Positions 24,629 through 33,098 of a stretch of 47,496 nucleotides of DNA are shown here, in pieces (position 1 is the first letter of the stretch; each line of letters starts with the position of its first letter). The stretch is from Methanobacteriota archaeon (GTDB lineage Archaea; Thermoplasmatota; Poseidoniia; MGIII; CG-Epi1). The notes under the pieces are model-generated. The model saw nothing but the letters and a program-made list of their open reading frames with translations, was not told where the DNA came from and did not search any database. The stretch lies in assembly GCA_014240055.1 (NCBI GenBank), contig JAAZXP010000003.1, forward strand, positions 10,600 through 58,095, written 5' to 3'. The position numbers and the translations under genes are program-made.

Positions 24629-26337
24629 TACTCCTCGCCAAAGAAACTTCGAAGAACAGGATGCATTTCCATCATCTGTTCTTTCCCAATCTGTTCATAC
24701 ATTCTAATCATAATTCCGACAGTAAGTAGCACTCCAGTACCTGAAGATTGCCCCACAGTTCCAATCATATCAGCACCTGCAGCCAAGAACCCTACCATTG
24801 CCCCACTGAAAACAGTTACAGTAGGAATATAACGTTCCAAAACCTTCTCTACAATACGAGGATCTCTACGGAATCCAGGTATTTGCATTCCTGAGCCTTG
24901 TATTTGTTTAGCTACGTCAGCAGGCCCCATATTTGTCGTCTCAATCCAGAATTTAGCAAATACAATAGATCCTAAAACCATAATTCCCATATAAACTATG
25001 ATATGAGCTACAAGTTGCCAAGGTTCGTGACCTCCTAGATACTGTCCATATTTTTCTGGACTTACAAGGGGAAGAAACCAGTCTTGTAAACCAGCGAGAC
25101 GATTAACATAATACGCTAGACCCATAGTAGGCACTGGATTACTTCCATCAGTAGTATCAAAGGCTCCAAGTCTCCAATTATGGCCAAATATAGGCCATTT
25201 AGACATTGATGGATGTGACCAAAACAGAAGTGCAAACATGTTAACATTTGCTAATAGAGCAGCCATTAGAATAACGGGAATATTACTAGCATAAATCAAA
25301 CGGATTGGATATCTTCCTCTAGCGCCTCTCACTTTCCCGTGAGCTAAAGGCAATTCAATTCGTGATGATTCAACATAAACAACAATAAAGAAAACAACTA
25401 AAGTACCAAGTAATGCAACAAGGGGATTTGGTGGTGCCAGTAACATTGCTTCATATCCTCCATTGCTCAAATCAGAAGTTGATGAATTTTTAAGATACCA
25501 TAGAATCATTGGGAAAGTCCCAGACGGCGTCTCAGTTTGACTTCCTGGCGCAGGTTCCCAATTTAGAGTTCCAGTGAAAATAGCTTGTGAAACACCAGCT
25601 GCAATGAATAGTGAAATACCAGAACCAATTCCCCATTTGGATACACTTTCATCCATTAGGAAAACTAGATAGGATCCAATTGCTAATTGAGTAATAATAG
25701 TCATTCGAGCCCAAGTTAGTCCAACATCACTAACGATTGCAGCACTAGGTTCAAGAAAACCGAACACTTGAGGAACGGATTCTACAATAATCATTACGAT
25801 AACTAGAACTTTCTGTGTTCCTTGGTATATTTCTTTATCTTTTGGATTCTGTAAATTTAAGTTTATAATTTTTGCACCTGTAAAAAGTTGCATGATAATA
25901 CTACCAGTAACAATAGGACCAATACCTAAATGCATCAAACTACCACTAGCTCCAGCTAGAATTGCTCGATATTGACTGAAAAGATCAATAGTTTCTCCAC
26001 CTAGACCGTATATTGCTACATTTGTCATTGCAAAATAAACGATTAGAATAGTTAAAGTCCATGTCATTTTGGTTCTAAAATGTACGTGCCCATCTGGTTT
26101 CTTTATAGTCGGCATTCTACCGATTATAGGTTTAAGTCCATGTAATTTCGATCCTTCTCCAGAGTAAGAAGAACCCATGTAAACCAGCCATGTTAGAACT
26201 ATAAAACCAGCACCCATTAATGTGCCAGCTACAGTTTCAGGACTTTTCCAATTATACCAAAGTACATAAAGAAGAATCATAAAAAGACAAGGACCGAGTG
26301 CTTGTCTTGGGTTTCTAGGGATATCGTTTTCAGCCAT
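24628..26337 (-). CDS. secY: Preprotein translocase subunit SecY, N-terminally extended
   Basis: 569 aa against about 430-490 in most archaea. The usual SecY beginning (LKPIIGRMPTIKKP and the first helix) only appears near residue 68; before it lie about 67 residues with two hydrophobic stretches (about 16-29 and 36-54). The core includes the plug region after helix 1, the GSGISLFIAAGVSQAIF stretch and the cytosolic loop KVRGARGRYPIRLIY. Two external loops are enlarged (near 275-300 and 375-430). SecY forms the protein-conducting channel with SecE and Sec61-beta. It overlaps uL15 by 8 bp. Confidence 0.95.
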   Translation of the reverse strand: MAENDIPRNPRQALGPCLFMILLYVLWYNWKSPETVAGTLMGAGFIVLTWLVYMGSSYSGEGSKLHGLKPIIGRMPTIKKPDGHVHFRTKMTWTLTILIVYFAMTNVAIYGLGGETIDLFSQYRAILAGASGSLMHLGIGPIVTGSIIMQLFTGAKIINLNLQNPKDKEIYQGTQKVLVIVMIIVESVPQVFGFLEPSAAIVSDVGLTWARMTIITQLAIGSYLVFLMDESVSKWGIGSGISLFIAAGVSQAIFTGTLNWEPAPGSQTETPSGTFPMILWYLKNSSTSDLSNGGYEAMLLAPPNPLVALLGTLVVFFIVVYVESSRIELPLAHGKVRGARGRYPIRLIYASNIPVILMAALLANVNMFALLFWSHPSMSKWPIFGHNWRLGAFDTTDGSNPVPTMGLAYYVNRLAGLQDWFLPLVSPEKYGQYLGGHEPWQLVAHIIVYMGIMVLGSIVFAKFWIETTNMGPADVAKQIQGSGMQIPGFRRDPRIVEKVLERYIPTVTVFSGAMVGFLAAGADMIGTVGQSSGTGVLLTVGIMIRMYEQIGKEQMMEMHPVLRSFFGEE

Positions 26338-26749
26338 TCAGAATTTCTCCACCAGCTGCTTCAATTTTTTCTACGGCTTTTGCAGATGCTGCATTAATCG
26401 TAAGTTTATATGATTGTTTGGTAGAACCAGTACTGAGTAATTTGTCATACCCCATACTTTGTAAATTAAGAGATATAACCTTTCCTTTTTTTGTTGCCAC
26501 GCCATCAGCAATCCATTTATCACACATTTCCTCAATAGTGTTAAGATTAATTGAAGTATTCGCATGAACTACAGATTGAGGTCTTTTGAAACCATGAGCG
26601 CCCCATACACGTCCAACGCGTTCATACATAATGCGCTTGGTTTTATGACATCCTGCATTACCACGACCGCCTCTTAGTCCTGCACCACGACCTTTCTTGT
26701 GCCCTCTACCGCGCGTACGACTAGGCTTTAGTGCTTTACGCCTTGGCAT
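26330..26749 (-). CDS. rpl15: Ribosomal protein uL15
   Basis: 139 aa. The N-terminal TRGRGHKKGRGAGLRGGRGNAG tract binds 23S rRNA, and the KLLSTGSTKQSYKLTIN C-terminal region is typical of archaeal/eukaryotic L15 (L27a). Its start lies inside the end of uL30 (14-bp overlap) and its stop overlaps the start of secY by 8 bp, so the three are translationally coupled. Confidence 0.95.
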   Translation of the reverse strand: MPRRKALKPSRTRGRGHKKGRGAGLRGGRGNAGCHKTKRIMYERVGRVWGAHGFKRPQSVVHANTSINLNTIEEMCDKWIADGVATKKGKVISLNLQSMGYDKLLSTGSTKQSYKLTINAASAKAVEKIEAAGGEILNG

Positions 26750-27209
26750 ATTGCATTCTCCTAATTAATGTATTAATTTTGTCACCACGATAACCAAGAG
26801 CTCCACCTTCCTTAAAACTACGTTTTATTCCTTCATATCCTTTACGTGGTGGATGTAATCTAAAAAGAGGCTTTAATGCAGGAACATCTCTCATTACAGT
26901 TTTTCCTTCTGTAATAGATTTTGCTAATGCCTTAATTGTCTTGAAAGAAGATTCTTTCAATTCAGTTTTAGTATAACTCTTATTACCGCTGGTTTTACCC
27001 GAACTTTCAAGCATTAATTGTGTAGTATCGACATCAACTTCTCCCCAAGTGACATAATCTTTGATAATATTTAACATACCTTTGTAAACGTCGTTTTCAG
27101 GAACAATAACACAATGATTTACATTATTCAAACGCATAATACTCATAGTTTTCTTAATCTTAGGCATAACATTTACAGAACCTCTGACTCTAACAATTGC
27201 CCAGCTCAT
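26736..27209 (-). CDS. rpl30: Ribosomal protein uL30
   Basis: 157 aa, the long archaeal/eukaryotic L30/L7 form. AIVRVRGSVNV followed by IKKTMSIMRLNNVNHCVIV is the family signature; the C-terminal LHPPRKGYEGIKRSFKEGGALGYRG segment is the extension absent from bacteria. It overlaps uS5 by 4 bp (ATGA) and uL15 by 14 bp. Confidence 0.95.
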   Translation of the reverse strand: MSWAIVRVRGSVNVMPKIKKTMSIMRLNNVNHCVIVPENDVYKGMLNIIKDYVTWGEVDVDTTQLMLESSGKTSGNKSYTKTELKESSFKTIKALAKSITEGKTVMRDVPALKPLFRLHPPRKGYEGIKRSFKEGGALGYRGDKINTLIRRMQYAKA

Positions 27210-28018
27210 TCTTGTTTGACTCCTTTTACCATATTGTGAAAATCGTCTTGACCTGGTAACAATTTTGTTGTTGTTGTCTTTTGAAGTGCATTAAACATTG
27301 CATTTGCAAAATTATAGATAGTTTGTGTTTGCCCTTTGGTAAATGACCAAGCATCTTCAACACCTGCTAATTTCAACATAATTTTCCCAACTTGGTTTGT
27401 AACAAGACCGACACCCGGTGGCGCAGGCTTAATTGTTATACGAGTTGATCCAGTTCGTCCAGATACTTCAAAGGGTAATGAATTTGGAACTGCCGTAGAA
27501 CATTCCCAAGAGCCACTGCCTCTTCTAATTTCAATAATATTCATTTTTGCCCGATCCAAAGCTTTTGTAATTGTAGGCCTTACCAGTTTACCTGAAACAC
27601 GTCCTAATCCAACAATACCATTCCCATTACCAACGATAGTGGTGACTGCAAACCGGACTCTTCTTCCTGAATCAGACATCCTCTGAACCATATGAATATC
27701 AATAACTTCTTCTAACAAATCAGGAACTAACAAGTCAATAATTGGAGGTTCACGTAAAGGCAATCCAGTAGCCAATGCGTCTTGAATAGTAGTGATTTCT
27801 CCTGAGACAACCATTCTTCCTAATTCAGTTTTAGCAGTCCATTTGGATATTCTTTCTTCAGCAGCTCGTCTGCGTTGTTGAGCAGGAGAGAGTGGAGGTC
27901 CTCGTGGCGGTCTTCCACCTTGTTGAGGTTTTCCGCCCTTTTGAGGAGGTTTTCCACCTTGGTAAGGTTTATTACCTTTATAATTTGATTGTTTAGGTTT
28001 AGATGCTTCTTCAGCCAT
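27206..28018 (-). CDS. rps5: Ribosomal protein uS5 with low-complexity N-terminal tail
   Basis: 270 aa, longer than the usual 210-220. The first about 50 residues are a low-complexity Gly/Pro/Lys/Gln tail (YKGNKPYQGGKPPQKGGK and onward). The S5 dsRBD-like domain then follows (RVRFAVTTIVGNGNGIVGLGRV), and the C-terminal domain has APPGVGLVTNQVGKIMLKLAG. uS5 shapes the mRNA entry channel and decoding accuracy. The start overlaps the uL18 stop by one base. Confidence 0.95.
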   Translation of the reverse strand: MAEEASKPKQSNYKGNKPYQGGKPPQKGGKPQQGGRPPRGPPLSPAQQRRRAAEERISKWTAKTELGRMVVSGEITTIQDALATGLPLREPPIIDLLVPDLLEEVIDIHMVQRMSDSGRRVRFAVTTIVGNGNGIVGLGRVSGKLVRPTITKALDRAKMNIIEIRRGSGSWECSTAVPNSLPFEVSGRTGSTRITIKPAPPGVGLVTNQVGKIMLKLAGVEDAWSFTKGQTQTIYNFANAMFNALQKTTTTKLLPGQDDFHNMVKGVKQE

Positions 28019-28509
28019 TATTTACTGCCTCCAATTTTCTTGGATACTTTTTCAAAATCAGTAGTTGCTTTATCAGAGATATGTTTTCCGCTAATCCGAT
28101 CATCACTAGGGAATAAGTTATCTGAATGAGGTATTTTCATGCCCCCATCTACCAGTCCTTTCAGAGTTGCAAATGCTCTTCCTCCAGGCGTTGGCGTAAT
28201 TCTACCAATGTCTAGAACTGCAGAATCAATTCCTGCTTTCAGTGCTCGCTTAGCAGCTAACATACCAGACAAGTAGGAAGCCGGAACATTAGTTTTAGAT
28301 CCTTTCCAACCCATGCCAGTAACATCGGCCGAGTTTGCAGATGCTAGAACCTTATCGCCTTTATCGGTAAATTCAATAATTTGAACAGAAACTTTAGCAT
28401 TACTAAATCGAACAACAGCTCTAGGAATTCCAGATTTCAGTAAAGCCAATCTCTTTCGATAATTAGTAATACCTTTATTTCTTCTAGAAAAATGCATTCC
28501 TCTTGGCAT
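28018..28509 (-). CDS. rpl18: Ribosomal protein uL18
   Basis: 163 aa. An N-terminal FSRRNKGITNYRKRLALLKSG, the 5S-rRNA binding part, is followed by PRAVVRFSNAKVSVQIIEF and a GLKAGIDSAVLDIG-like strand (ALKAGIDSAVLDIGR). uL18 carries 5S rRNA with uL5 in the central protuberance. It overlaps eL19 and uS5 by one base each. Confidence 0.95.
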   Translation of the reverse strand: MPRGMHFSRRNKGITNYRKRLALLKSGIPRAVVRFSNAKVSVQIIEFTDKGDKVLASANSADVTGMGWKGSKTNVPASYLSGMLAAKRALKAGIDSAVLDIGRITPTPGGRAFATLKGLVDGGMKIPHSDNLFPSDDRISGKHISDKATTDFEKVSKKIGGSK

Positions 28510-28973
28510 TATTTCGTTCCTCCTAATTTTATTCCATCAATTTCCATATTGTATCTTAAGTGATTTCTCGAATTGTAAACTCCACCCTTTACACGACGGT
28601 AGTAGAGTCTGTATTGTGTAGGATCAATAGTTCCACCAGCTCTCAATGTAGTCAATTCTTTCCTTAATGCACGTACACGGTTCATCCAGGCTTCTTTCTT
28701 TGGAGTACGAGCTCCACTTGCACCTTTTCTCGAACCATGACCTCTACGCCTTCCTTTGGATCGTTGAATAGCCATAACCTTTGCGCGCCCTCTAGAAATA
28801 CCCTTTTTCTGGTGTTTACGGATGAATTTTTGGACAATAAGAAGTCTTACATCATCGCGAGTGACAGCCTCAGAAATTCGTTCTTGAACTTCAGGCCGAT
28901 CGTCAACCCACACTCTATGTACTCCACACTTCAACAAAGCTGCACCGACACGTTTTTGGTAGGATAAATTCAT
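28509..28973 (-). CDS. rpl19e: Ribosomal protein eL19
   Basis: 154 aa. The archaeal/eukaryotic L19e signature is clear: LSYQKRVGAALLKCGVHRVW at the N-terminus, KGISRGRAKVMAIQRSKGRRRGHGSRKG in the middle and a C-terminal YRLYYRRVKGGVYNSRNHL helix. There is no bacterial homologue, so it helps fix the domain as archaeal. It overlaps eL32 by 4 bp. Confidence 0.95.
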   Translation of the reverse strand: MNLSYQKRVGAALLKCGVHRVWVDDRPEVQERISEAVTRDDVRLLIVQKFIRKHQKKGISRGRAKVMAIQRSKGRRRGHGSRKGASGARTPKKEAWMNRVRALRKELTTLRAGGTIDPTQYRLYYRRVKGGVYNSRNHLRYNMEIDGIKLGGTK

Positions 28974-29395
28974 AGATCTCTCCTATTGAAAATGCGTATT
29001 TTTAAATCATCAGCTTTCTTAACAATAATTTCTCTTTTCTTATCTCCAACCTTACTTGAAATACGGATTGCTTGAGTCTTAGGATCTACATTATCAACTT
29101 CTTTCGGATTATGAATCATAACTTCTTCAAATCCAGAAGGATGTAATCCTCTAACACTTGCAGGACCTCTAAACCCAGGTTGAACAACAGTAATTCTATA
29201 TTTGAAATGGCGACGCATTTTGGAGTGTATCCCTCGCGGACGTCTCCATTTGTCTCCAAGTCGCTTGTATCTAAACCAATTCTGACGTTTAAAGGCAGGA
29301 CGTCGATTGGACATCCGGTTACGCTTTGATAATGCAACTTTTGTTTCAGGATCTAAAACGGGCTTTTGTCTTGGTTTATATTCTTCATCACTCAT
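28970..29395 (-). CDS. rpl32e: Ribosomal protein eL32
   Basis: 141 aa. FKRQNWFRYKRLGDKWRRPRG followed by IHSKMRRHFKYR and GFRGPASVRGLHPSGFEEV is the L32e family core. It binds domain II of 23S rRNA. The protein is only found in archaea and eukaryotes. Four-base overlaps with uL6 (upstream) and eL19 (downstream). Confidence 0.95.
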   Translation of the reverse strand: MSDEEYKPRQKPVLDPETKVALSKRNRMSNRRPAFKRQNWFRYKRLGDKWRRPRGIHSKMRRHFKYRITVVQPGFRGPASVRGLHPSGFEEVMIHNPKEVDNVDPKTQAIRISSKVGDKKREIIVKKADDLKIRIFNRRDL

Positions 29396-29934
29396 TGAGC
29401 AACTCCTTTAGAAATAGTATAGATTCCATCTTGGAAAACACGAATATCTCTTCCCTTTACAACGGTAGCTTTTTCCAAATTACCTGCAGTTTGACCAACT
29501 TCTTCCACATTGTTACCTTCAATTGTAACAATATCGCCTTTTACTTTAACCTTAGCAGCTCCAACAATTGCTGAATTTCGAGTATCTTTTTCTCCCAAGA
29601 AATTGTCTATAGCTACAACATTTCCTTTCACAACAACTTTCATAGGAAAGTGAGCAAAAACAATTTTCATCTCATACTTAAACCCTTGATTTACTCCTTT
29701 AATCATATTGGAAAGATGTGCCTTCCATGTACCTATCAGGGCTTTTTCTTTCTTTCTGAGTTTATTTCCAATAATTTTCAATTGATTTTCGCCTTGTTCA
29801 AATTTCATAGATGCGTGCTTAAACTTCCGAGTCAAATCTCCTCTAGGGCCTGTGATTTTTATGTCTGAACTACTACTATCTACTGAAACGCCTTCAGGCA
29901 ATGCTAAAACGTGTACCATTTCTTTAATGAGCAT
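29392..29934 (-). CDS. rpl6: Ribosomal protein uL6
   Basis: 180 aa with the two L6 repeats: LPEGVSVDSSSSDIKITGPRGDLTR at the N-terminus, and AHFPMKVVVKGNVVAIDNFLGEK plus KVKGDIVTIEGNNVEEVGQTAGNLE in the second. uL6 sits near the factor-binding site. An in-frame ATG at 29919 is an alternative start; I keep 29934 because it abuts the uS8 stop. Confidence 0.95.
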   Translation of the reverse strand: MLIKEMVHVLALPEGVSVDSSSSDIKITGPRGDLTRKFKHASMKFEQGENQLKIIGNKLRKKEKALIGTWKAHLSNMIKGVNQGFKYEMKIVFAHFPMKVVVKGNVVAIDNFLGEKDTRNSAIVGAAKVKVKGDIVTIEGNNVEEVGQTAGNLEKATVVKGRDIRVFQDGIYTISKGVAQ

Positions 29935-30321
29935 TTAATAAACGTAAGCTAACAGCTTTCCTCCAGTTGAAGCCTCTTTGGCTTGATCATTGTTCATTAC
30001 ACCATAAGGTGTTGTTAGAATTAAAAGTCCAAAATCTTTTGCAGGCAGATAGCGAGCTTCATGCCTGTCCATATCTTTCAATTTAATAGAAAAGCGAGGC
30101 TTGATAGCTCCACAGCCGTTAATCCGGCCATTGAGAGAAATATCGAATTCTCCTCCCTTTCCGTCATCTCTAAATTCATAATTATTCAAATAACCTTTTT
30201 CAGTTAACAATTTCAGTACATCGCCGATTAAGCGTGATGCTGGAACTATTGCAGACTCTTTTCCAACGTGGTCTGCGTTCTTGATAAGAACAAGGGCATC
30301 TGATAGTGGATCGTGTTTCAT
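29935..30321 (-). CDS. rps8: Ribosomal protein uS8
   Basis: 128 aa. DPLSDALVLIKNAD at the N-terminus, a middle INGCGAIKPRFSIKL and the C-terminal ILTTPYGVMNNDQAKEAST are the S8 signature in its archaeal version. uS8 binds the central domain of 16S rRNA. The start is 11 bp after the uS14 stop and its stop directly abuts uL6. Confidence 0.95.
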   Translation of the reverse strand: MKHDPLSDALVLIKNADHVGKESAIVPASRLIGDVLKLLTEKGYLNNYEFRDDGKGGEFDISLNGRINGCGAIKPRFSIKLKDMDRHEARYLPAKDFGLLILTTPYGVMNNDQAKEASTGGKLLAYVY

Positions 30322-30332
30322 ATTTTTTTACC

Positions 30333-30503
30333 TCAATCGTATTTTTTGAACCCTAGCTCTGGAGCTTTGTCCCTGAAACATTGTCTACACAAGTTCAGTC
30401 CGTAACGGCGTACTAGTCCGCGTTTTCTATCACACAATACGCAGCCAACTATTCTGCCACGGTAAACTTCGCGTTCTTTGATTTTAACTTTTTCTATGTT
30501 CAT
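30333..30503 (-). CDS. rps14: Ribosomal protein uS14, zinc-binding
   Basis: 56 aa, ATG 30503 to TGA 30333-30335. Two CxxC pairs, Cys21/Cys24 and Cys39/Cys42, form the zinc site, with [20 protein letters not shown] around the second pair, the uS14/S29e signature. It is a small 30S head protein. The start overlaps the uL5 stop as ATGA, consistent with its normal place between uL5 and uS8. Confidence 0.93.
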   Translation of the reverse strand: MNIEKVKIKEREVYRGRIVGCVLCDRKRGLVRRYGLNLCRQCFRDKAPELGFKKYD

Positions 30504-31012
30504 ACTTTAAAAACCTCCAAAGCGAATTTCTTTTGCATGTATTCTTGGCATTCTTCCGCGTTAATTCTGTGGTTTTTGCCAACTCTTTTACTCCTAATTT
30601 TTCTTCGAGACACCCTAAATCCAGGTCTTTCAAAAGCAATTGCAATGTCAAGTCCAAAAATCCCAATATCAGGGTCATAACTTTCATTCTCATATCCAGT
30701 ATAGTCTGGTATTCCAAAACTTAAGCCACCCGTTTTAGAAAAGCAATAGTTTGGTAATTTATTTTCACGAACCCATAAGGATTTTTTAATAAATTTCAAG
30801 GCATGTTCACCTCTCAAAGTTACTTTACATCCAATAGGCATTCCTAATCGAATTCCAAGATCTCGATTTGTAGATTTAGAAAGGGTACGGGTAGGTTTAC
30901 ATCCACTTAATTTCTCAAGAACGCTTTCTGCTTTTGCAAGCCGTTGTCCAGCTTCACCAACTCCAATGTTTAGAACCACTTTTGCAATTCTCAACTCTTT
31001 CATTGGATTCAC
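30500..31012 (-). CDS. rpl5: Ribosomal protein uL5
   Basis: 170 aa. [20 protein letters not shown], the [14 protein letters not shown] segment and [19 protein letters not shown] give archaeal L5, which binds 5S rRNA with uL18. I choose the GTG start at 31012: it overlaps the eS4 stop as GTGA and keeps the NPM residues that commonly precede this motif in archaeal uL5. ATG 31003 is the alternative. Confidence 0.95.
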   Translation of the reverse strand: MNPMKELRIAKVVLNIGVGEAGQRLAKAESVLEKLSGCKPTRTLSKSTNRDLGIRLGMPIGCKVTLRGEHALKFIKKSLWVRENKLPNYCFSKTGGLSFGIPDYTGYENESYDPDIGIFGLDIAIAFERPGFRVSRRKIRSKRVGKNHRINAEECQEYMQKKFALEVFKV

Positions 31013-31713
31013 AGTTTAGCCTCCGGAAGGTTAACCAGTGATTTTTTATCGCCAACAACAAAAGAATAAGATTTGATAGTTTGGAACCCATCATACATCA
31101 CCAAGTTTGGTTTTGTACTACGTGTTATTTCGATACCTTTAATTTCAGATAGAGATCCAACATGAGCTCCACCCATGATAAAGGCTTGAGAACCTTCTTT
31201 AAATTCTAAGACCTTTTTTATTTTCAAATCTGGCAATGAAACTTGAAGGACATCTCCAGTTTTTACTTTCTTATCAGATATCATATTTGTTCCATCGTGT
31301 AAATTAAGTTGAACCTTTCCACCCTTTACAACCGTTTTATTTTCGACACGCAATAATTTCCATTGCGATTCAGCGGCTTTAATCTCTACAAATTGTAGTC
31401 TACCGTGATCGTCTATCATGGTTCGATAGTGTCTTTTCATAGCTGGTAAAGATATAACATCCATTAACCCAACTGGATATTTTGGTTTACGAACTGCTCT
31501 TTGGTCGACTAAAACAGCTCCGCTGTTTAGAATATATTTAGCTTCTCGATTTGTATCACAAACATTCAAGTAATCTCTTAAAATTGTTGAAATAGGGATT
31601 GCACCTTCTAGTGAGTGCTTACCTGGCATTGGTCTGGTAGTCCAAACATTTTGCTTTCTGGCAATACTCCAAGAACGGGGTGCGACAAGCCTCTTTAGAT
31701 GGTCACTACTCAT
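31009..31713 (-). CDS. rps4e: Ribosomal protein eS4
   Basis: 234 aa. HLKRLVAPRSWSIARKQNVWTTRPMPGKHS is the S4e N-terminus; an S4-type RNA-binding motif (about 45-85, NSGAVLVDQRAVRKPKYPVGLMDVI) and a central/C-terminal KOW-like domain follow. The family is restricted to archaea and eukaryotes. It overlaps uL24 and uL5 by 4 bp each. Confidence 0.95.
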   Translation of the reverse strand: MSSDHLKRLVAPRSWSIARKQNVWTTRPMPGKHSLEGAIPISTILRDYLNVCDTNREAKYILNSGAVLVDQRAVRKPKYPVGLMDVISLPAMKRHYRTMIDDHGRLQFVEIKAAESQWKLLRVENKTVVKGGKVQLNLHDGTNMISDKKVKTGDVLQVSLPDLKIKKVLEFKEGSQAFIMGGAHVGSLSEIKGIEITRSTKPNLVMYDGFQTIKSYSFVVGDKKSLVNLPEAKL

Positions 31714-32354
31714 TTTGATTCTCCTTTTAGTCTATCAATAAGTTCAGATTTCTTTCCGCCAACCGGAAGACCTTTTTCTTTAAGGGCCTCTTTCAAATCA
31801 GAAACTTTCATATTATCATAATTAATTTCTTCAACGGGTTCTTCTTCTTCAGCTTCTTTGACTTCTTCATTAGCTTCTTCGGTTGTTTCTTCTACAATTG
31901 GTCCAACAGTTTCTTCTTCATGCTCATCTTCAGCAGCCTCTAAGTCAGAGATAGCAGAATCAGTCCATTCAATTGATTCGTTAACACGAGTTAATAATTT
32001 TCTTCTATAAATATCAGACCAGTCAGGATTAATTATTACTAAGTTAGAAGGGTCAATAGGTCGTTGAAGTTCAGTTCCATCGGATTTAAAATAAGTAAAT
32101 CCTTCCACATATATTTTACGAGCCTTTCGGTCTACCTTGGCAACCTTAGTTGCAGATTTAGACTTTCCTTCACCTCTAACGATTAGAACACGATCGCCTT
32201 TTCGGACTGGCATAGATCTTGGATACCTAAATCCGCGAGCTAATTGTTTTTCACGGAGACTTTTGTCTACCGGAGCAGACATTTCACGATGTCTACGGTG
32301 GTATGGTGCCGTATATCGGGCAAGTCTCTGTTTTCGTGGTTGAATTGAACTCAT
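31710..32354 (-). CDS. rpl24: Ribosomal protein uL24 fused to acidic linker and SAP-like domain
   Basis: 214 aa, against about 120-150 in most archaea. Residues 1-125 are uL24, with a KOW motif at about 48-85 (PVRKGDRVLIVRGEGKSK). A Glu-rich linker (about 138-178) leads to a C-terminal module at about 180-212: YDNMKVSDLKEALKEKGL, then GGKKSELIDRLKG. This is the SAP pattern, a two-helix nucleic-acid-binding motif. uL24 starts 50S assembly. The frame is continuous to the stop that overlaps eS4, so the fusion is not an assembly artefact of two ORFs. Confidence 0.93.
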   Translation of the reverse strand: MSSIQPRKQRLARYTAPYHRRHREMSAPVDKSLREKQLARGFRYPRSMPVRKGDRVLIVRGEGKSKSATKVAKVDRKARKIYVEGFTYFKSDGTELQRPIDPSNLVIINPDWSDIYRRKLLTRVNESIEWTDSAISDLEAAEDEHEEETVGPIVEETTEEANEEVKEAEEEEPVEEINYDNMKVSDLKEALKEKGLPVGGKKSELIDRLKGESK

Positions 32355-32361
32355 ATTATAC

Positions 32362-32760
32362 TCATACTATTGTAGTCGCTGCAGCGGCGATACGCGGCCA
32401 TCTTTCAGCAGCCTCTCTAGACACAGGACCTTTAATCGAAGATCCTTTTGTTTCTCCTTGTTCGTTAGTTAATACAGCTGCATTATCTTCGAACTGGACC
32501 ATGGTTCCATCTGCTCTGCGGAATGCTCTACGGCACCTCACAACAACAGCCCGGACCAATTGTCTTCGCATTTCTGGATTGCCCTTCTTTACAGAAGCTA
32601 CAATCATATCACCTACTCCTGCGGAAGGAGATCTACGGTGAACTCCTTTATAATTTAAAACAGTAACAATTTCAATTAGCTTTGCACCACTATTGTCAAC
32701 ACAGTTTAGTCTAGCTCCTTGAGGTAGACCTCTCATTTGACGTCCTGCAATAGCTCTCAT
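32362..32760 (-). CDS. rpl14: Ribosomal protein uL14
   Basis: 132 aa. LNCVDNSGAKLIEIVTVLNYKG at the N-terminal barrel, GDMIVASVKKGNPEMRRQLVRAVVVR and GSSIKGPVSREAAERWPRIAA are the L14 signature, with the archaeal/eukaryotic insert. uL14 lies at the subunit interface. It overlaps uS17 by 4 bp and is 7 bp upstream of uL24. Confidence 0.96.
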   Translation of the reverse strand: MRAIAGRQMRGLPQGARLNCVDNSGAKLIEIVTVLNYKGVHRRSPSAGVGDMIVASVKKGNPEMRRQLVRAVVVRCRRAFRRADGTMVQFEDNAAVLTNEQGETKGSSIKGPVSREAAERWPRIAAAATTIV

Positions 32761-33098
32761 CCATCTCTCCTTTCAATAACTACAAAAGATTTTGTTTTAG
32801 ATAATGGTCTACATTCCATAAGTGTCACATTATCACCTTCAGAGGCTCCAACACTGGCTGGACTATGAGCACTTATCTTAGAAGAACTACGTGCATATCT
32901 CTCATATTTAGAATCATATTTCATTTTATTAATTTGAACAACAACAGTCTTCTGCGCTTTTGCTTTTACAACTTTACCACGGAGTATTTGTCCACGAACA
33001 GATAAACTTCCAAAGAAGGGATCATTAGGATCTCCATCCCATGGGTTTGCAGGCGTTTCAACATCAATACCTATATCTCTTGGTTTATTTTCGCTCAT
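32757..33098 (-). CDS. rps17: Ribosomal protein uS17
   Basis: 113 aa. An N-terminal archaeal extension (DIGIDVETPANPWDGDPNDP) precedes the OB-like S17 domain: GQILRGKVVKAKAQKTVVVQ and EGDNVTLMECRPLSKTKSFVV. uS17 is a primary 16S rRNA-binding protein. It overlaps the RNase P gene and uL14 by 4 bp each. Confidence 0.95.
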   Translation of the reverse strand: MSENKPRDIGIDVETPANPWDGDPNDPFFGSLSVRGQILRGKVVKAKAQKTVVVQINKMKYDSKYERYARSSSKISAHSPASVGASEGDNVTLMECRPLSKTKSFVVIERRDG

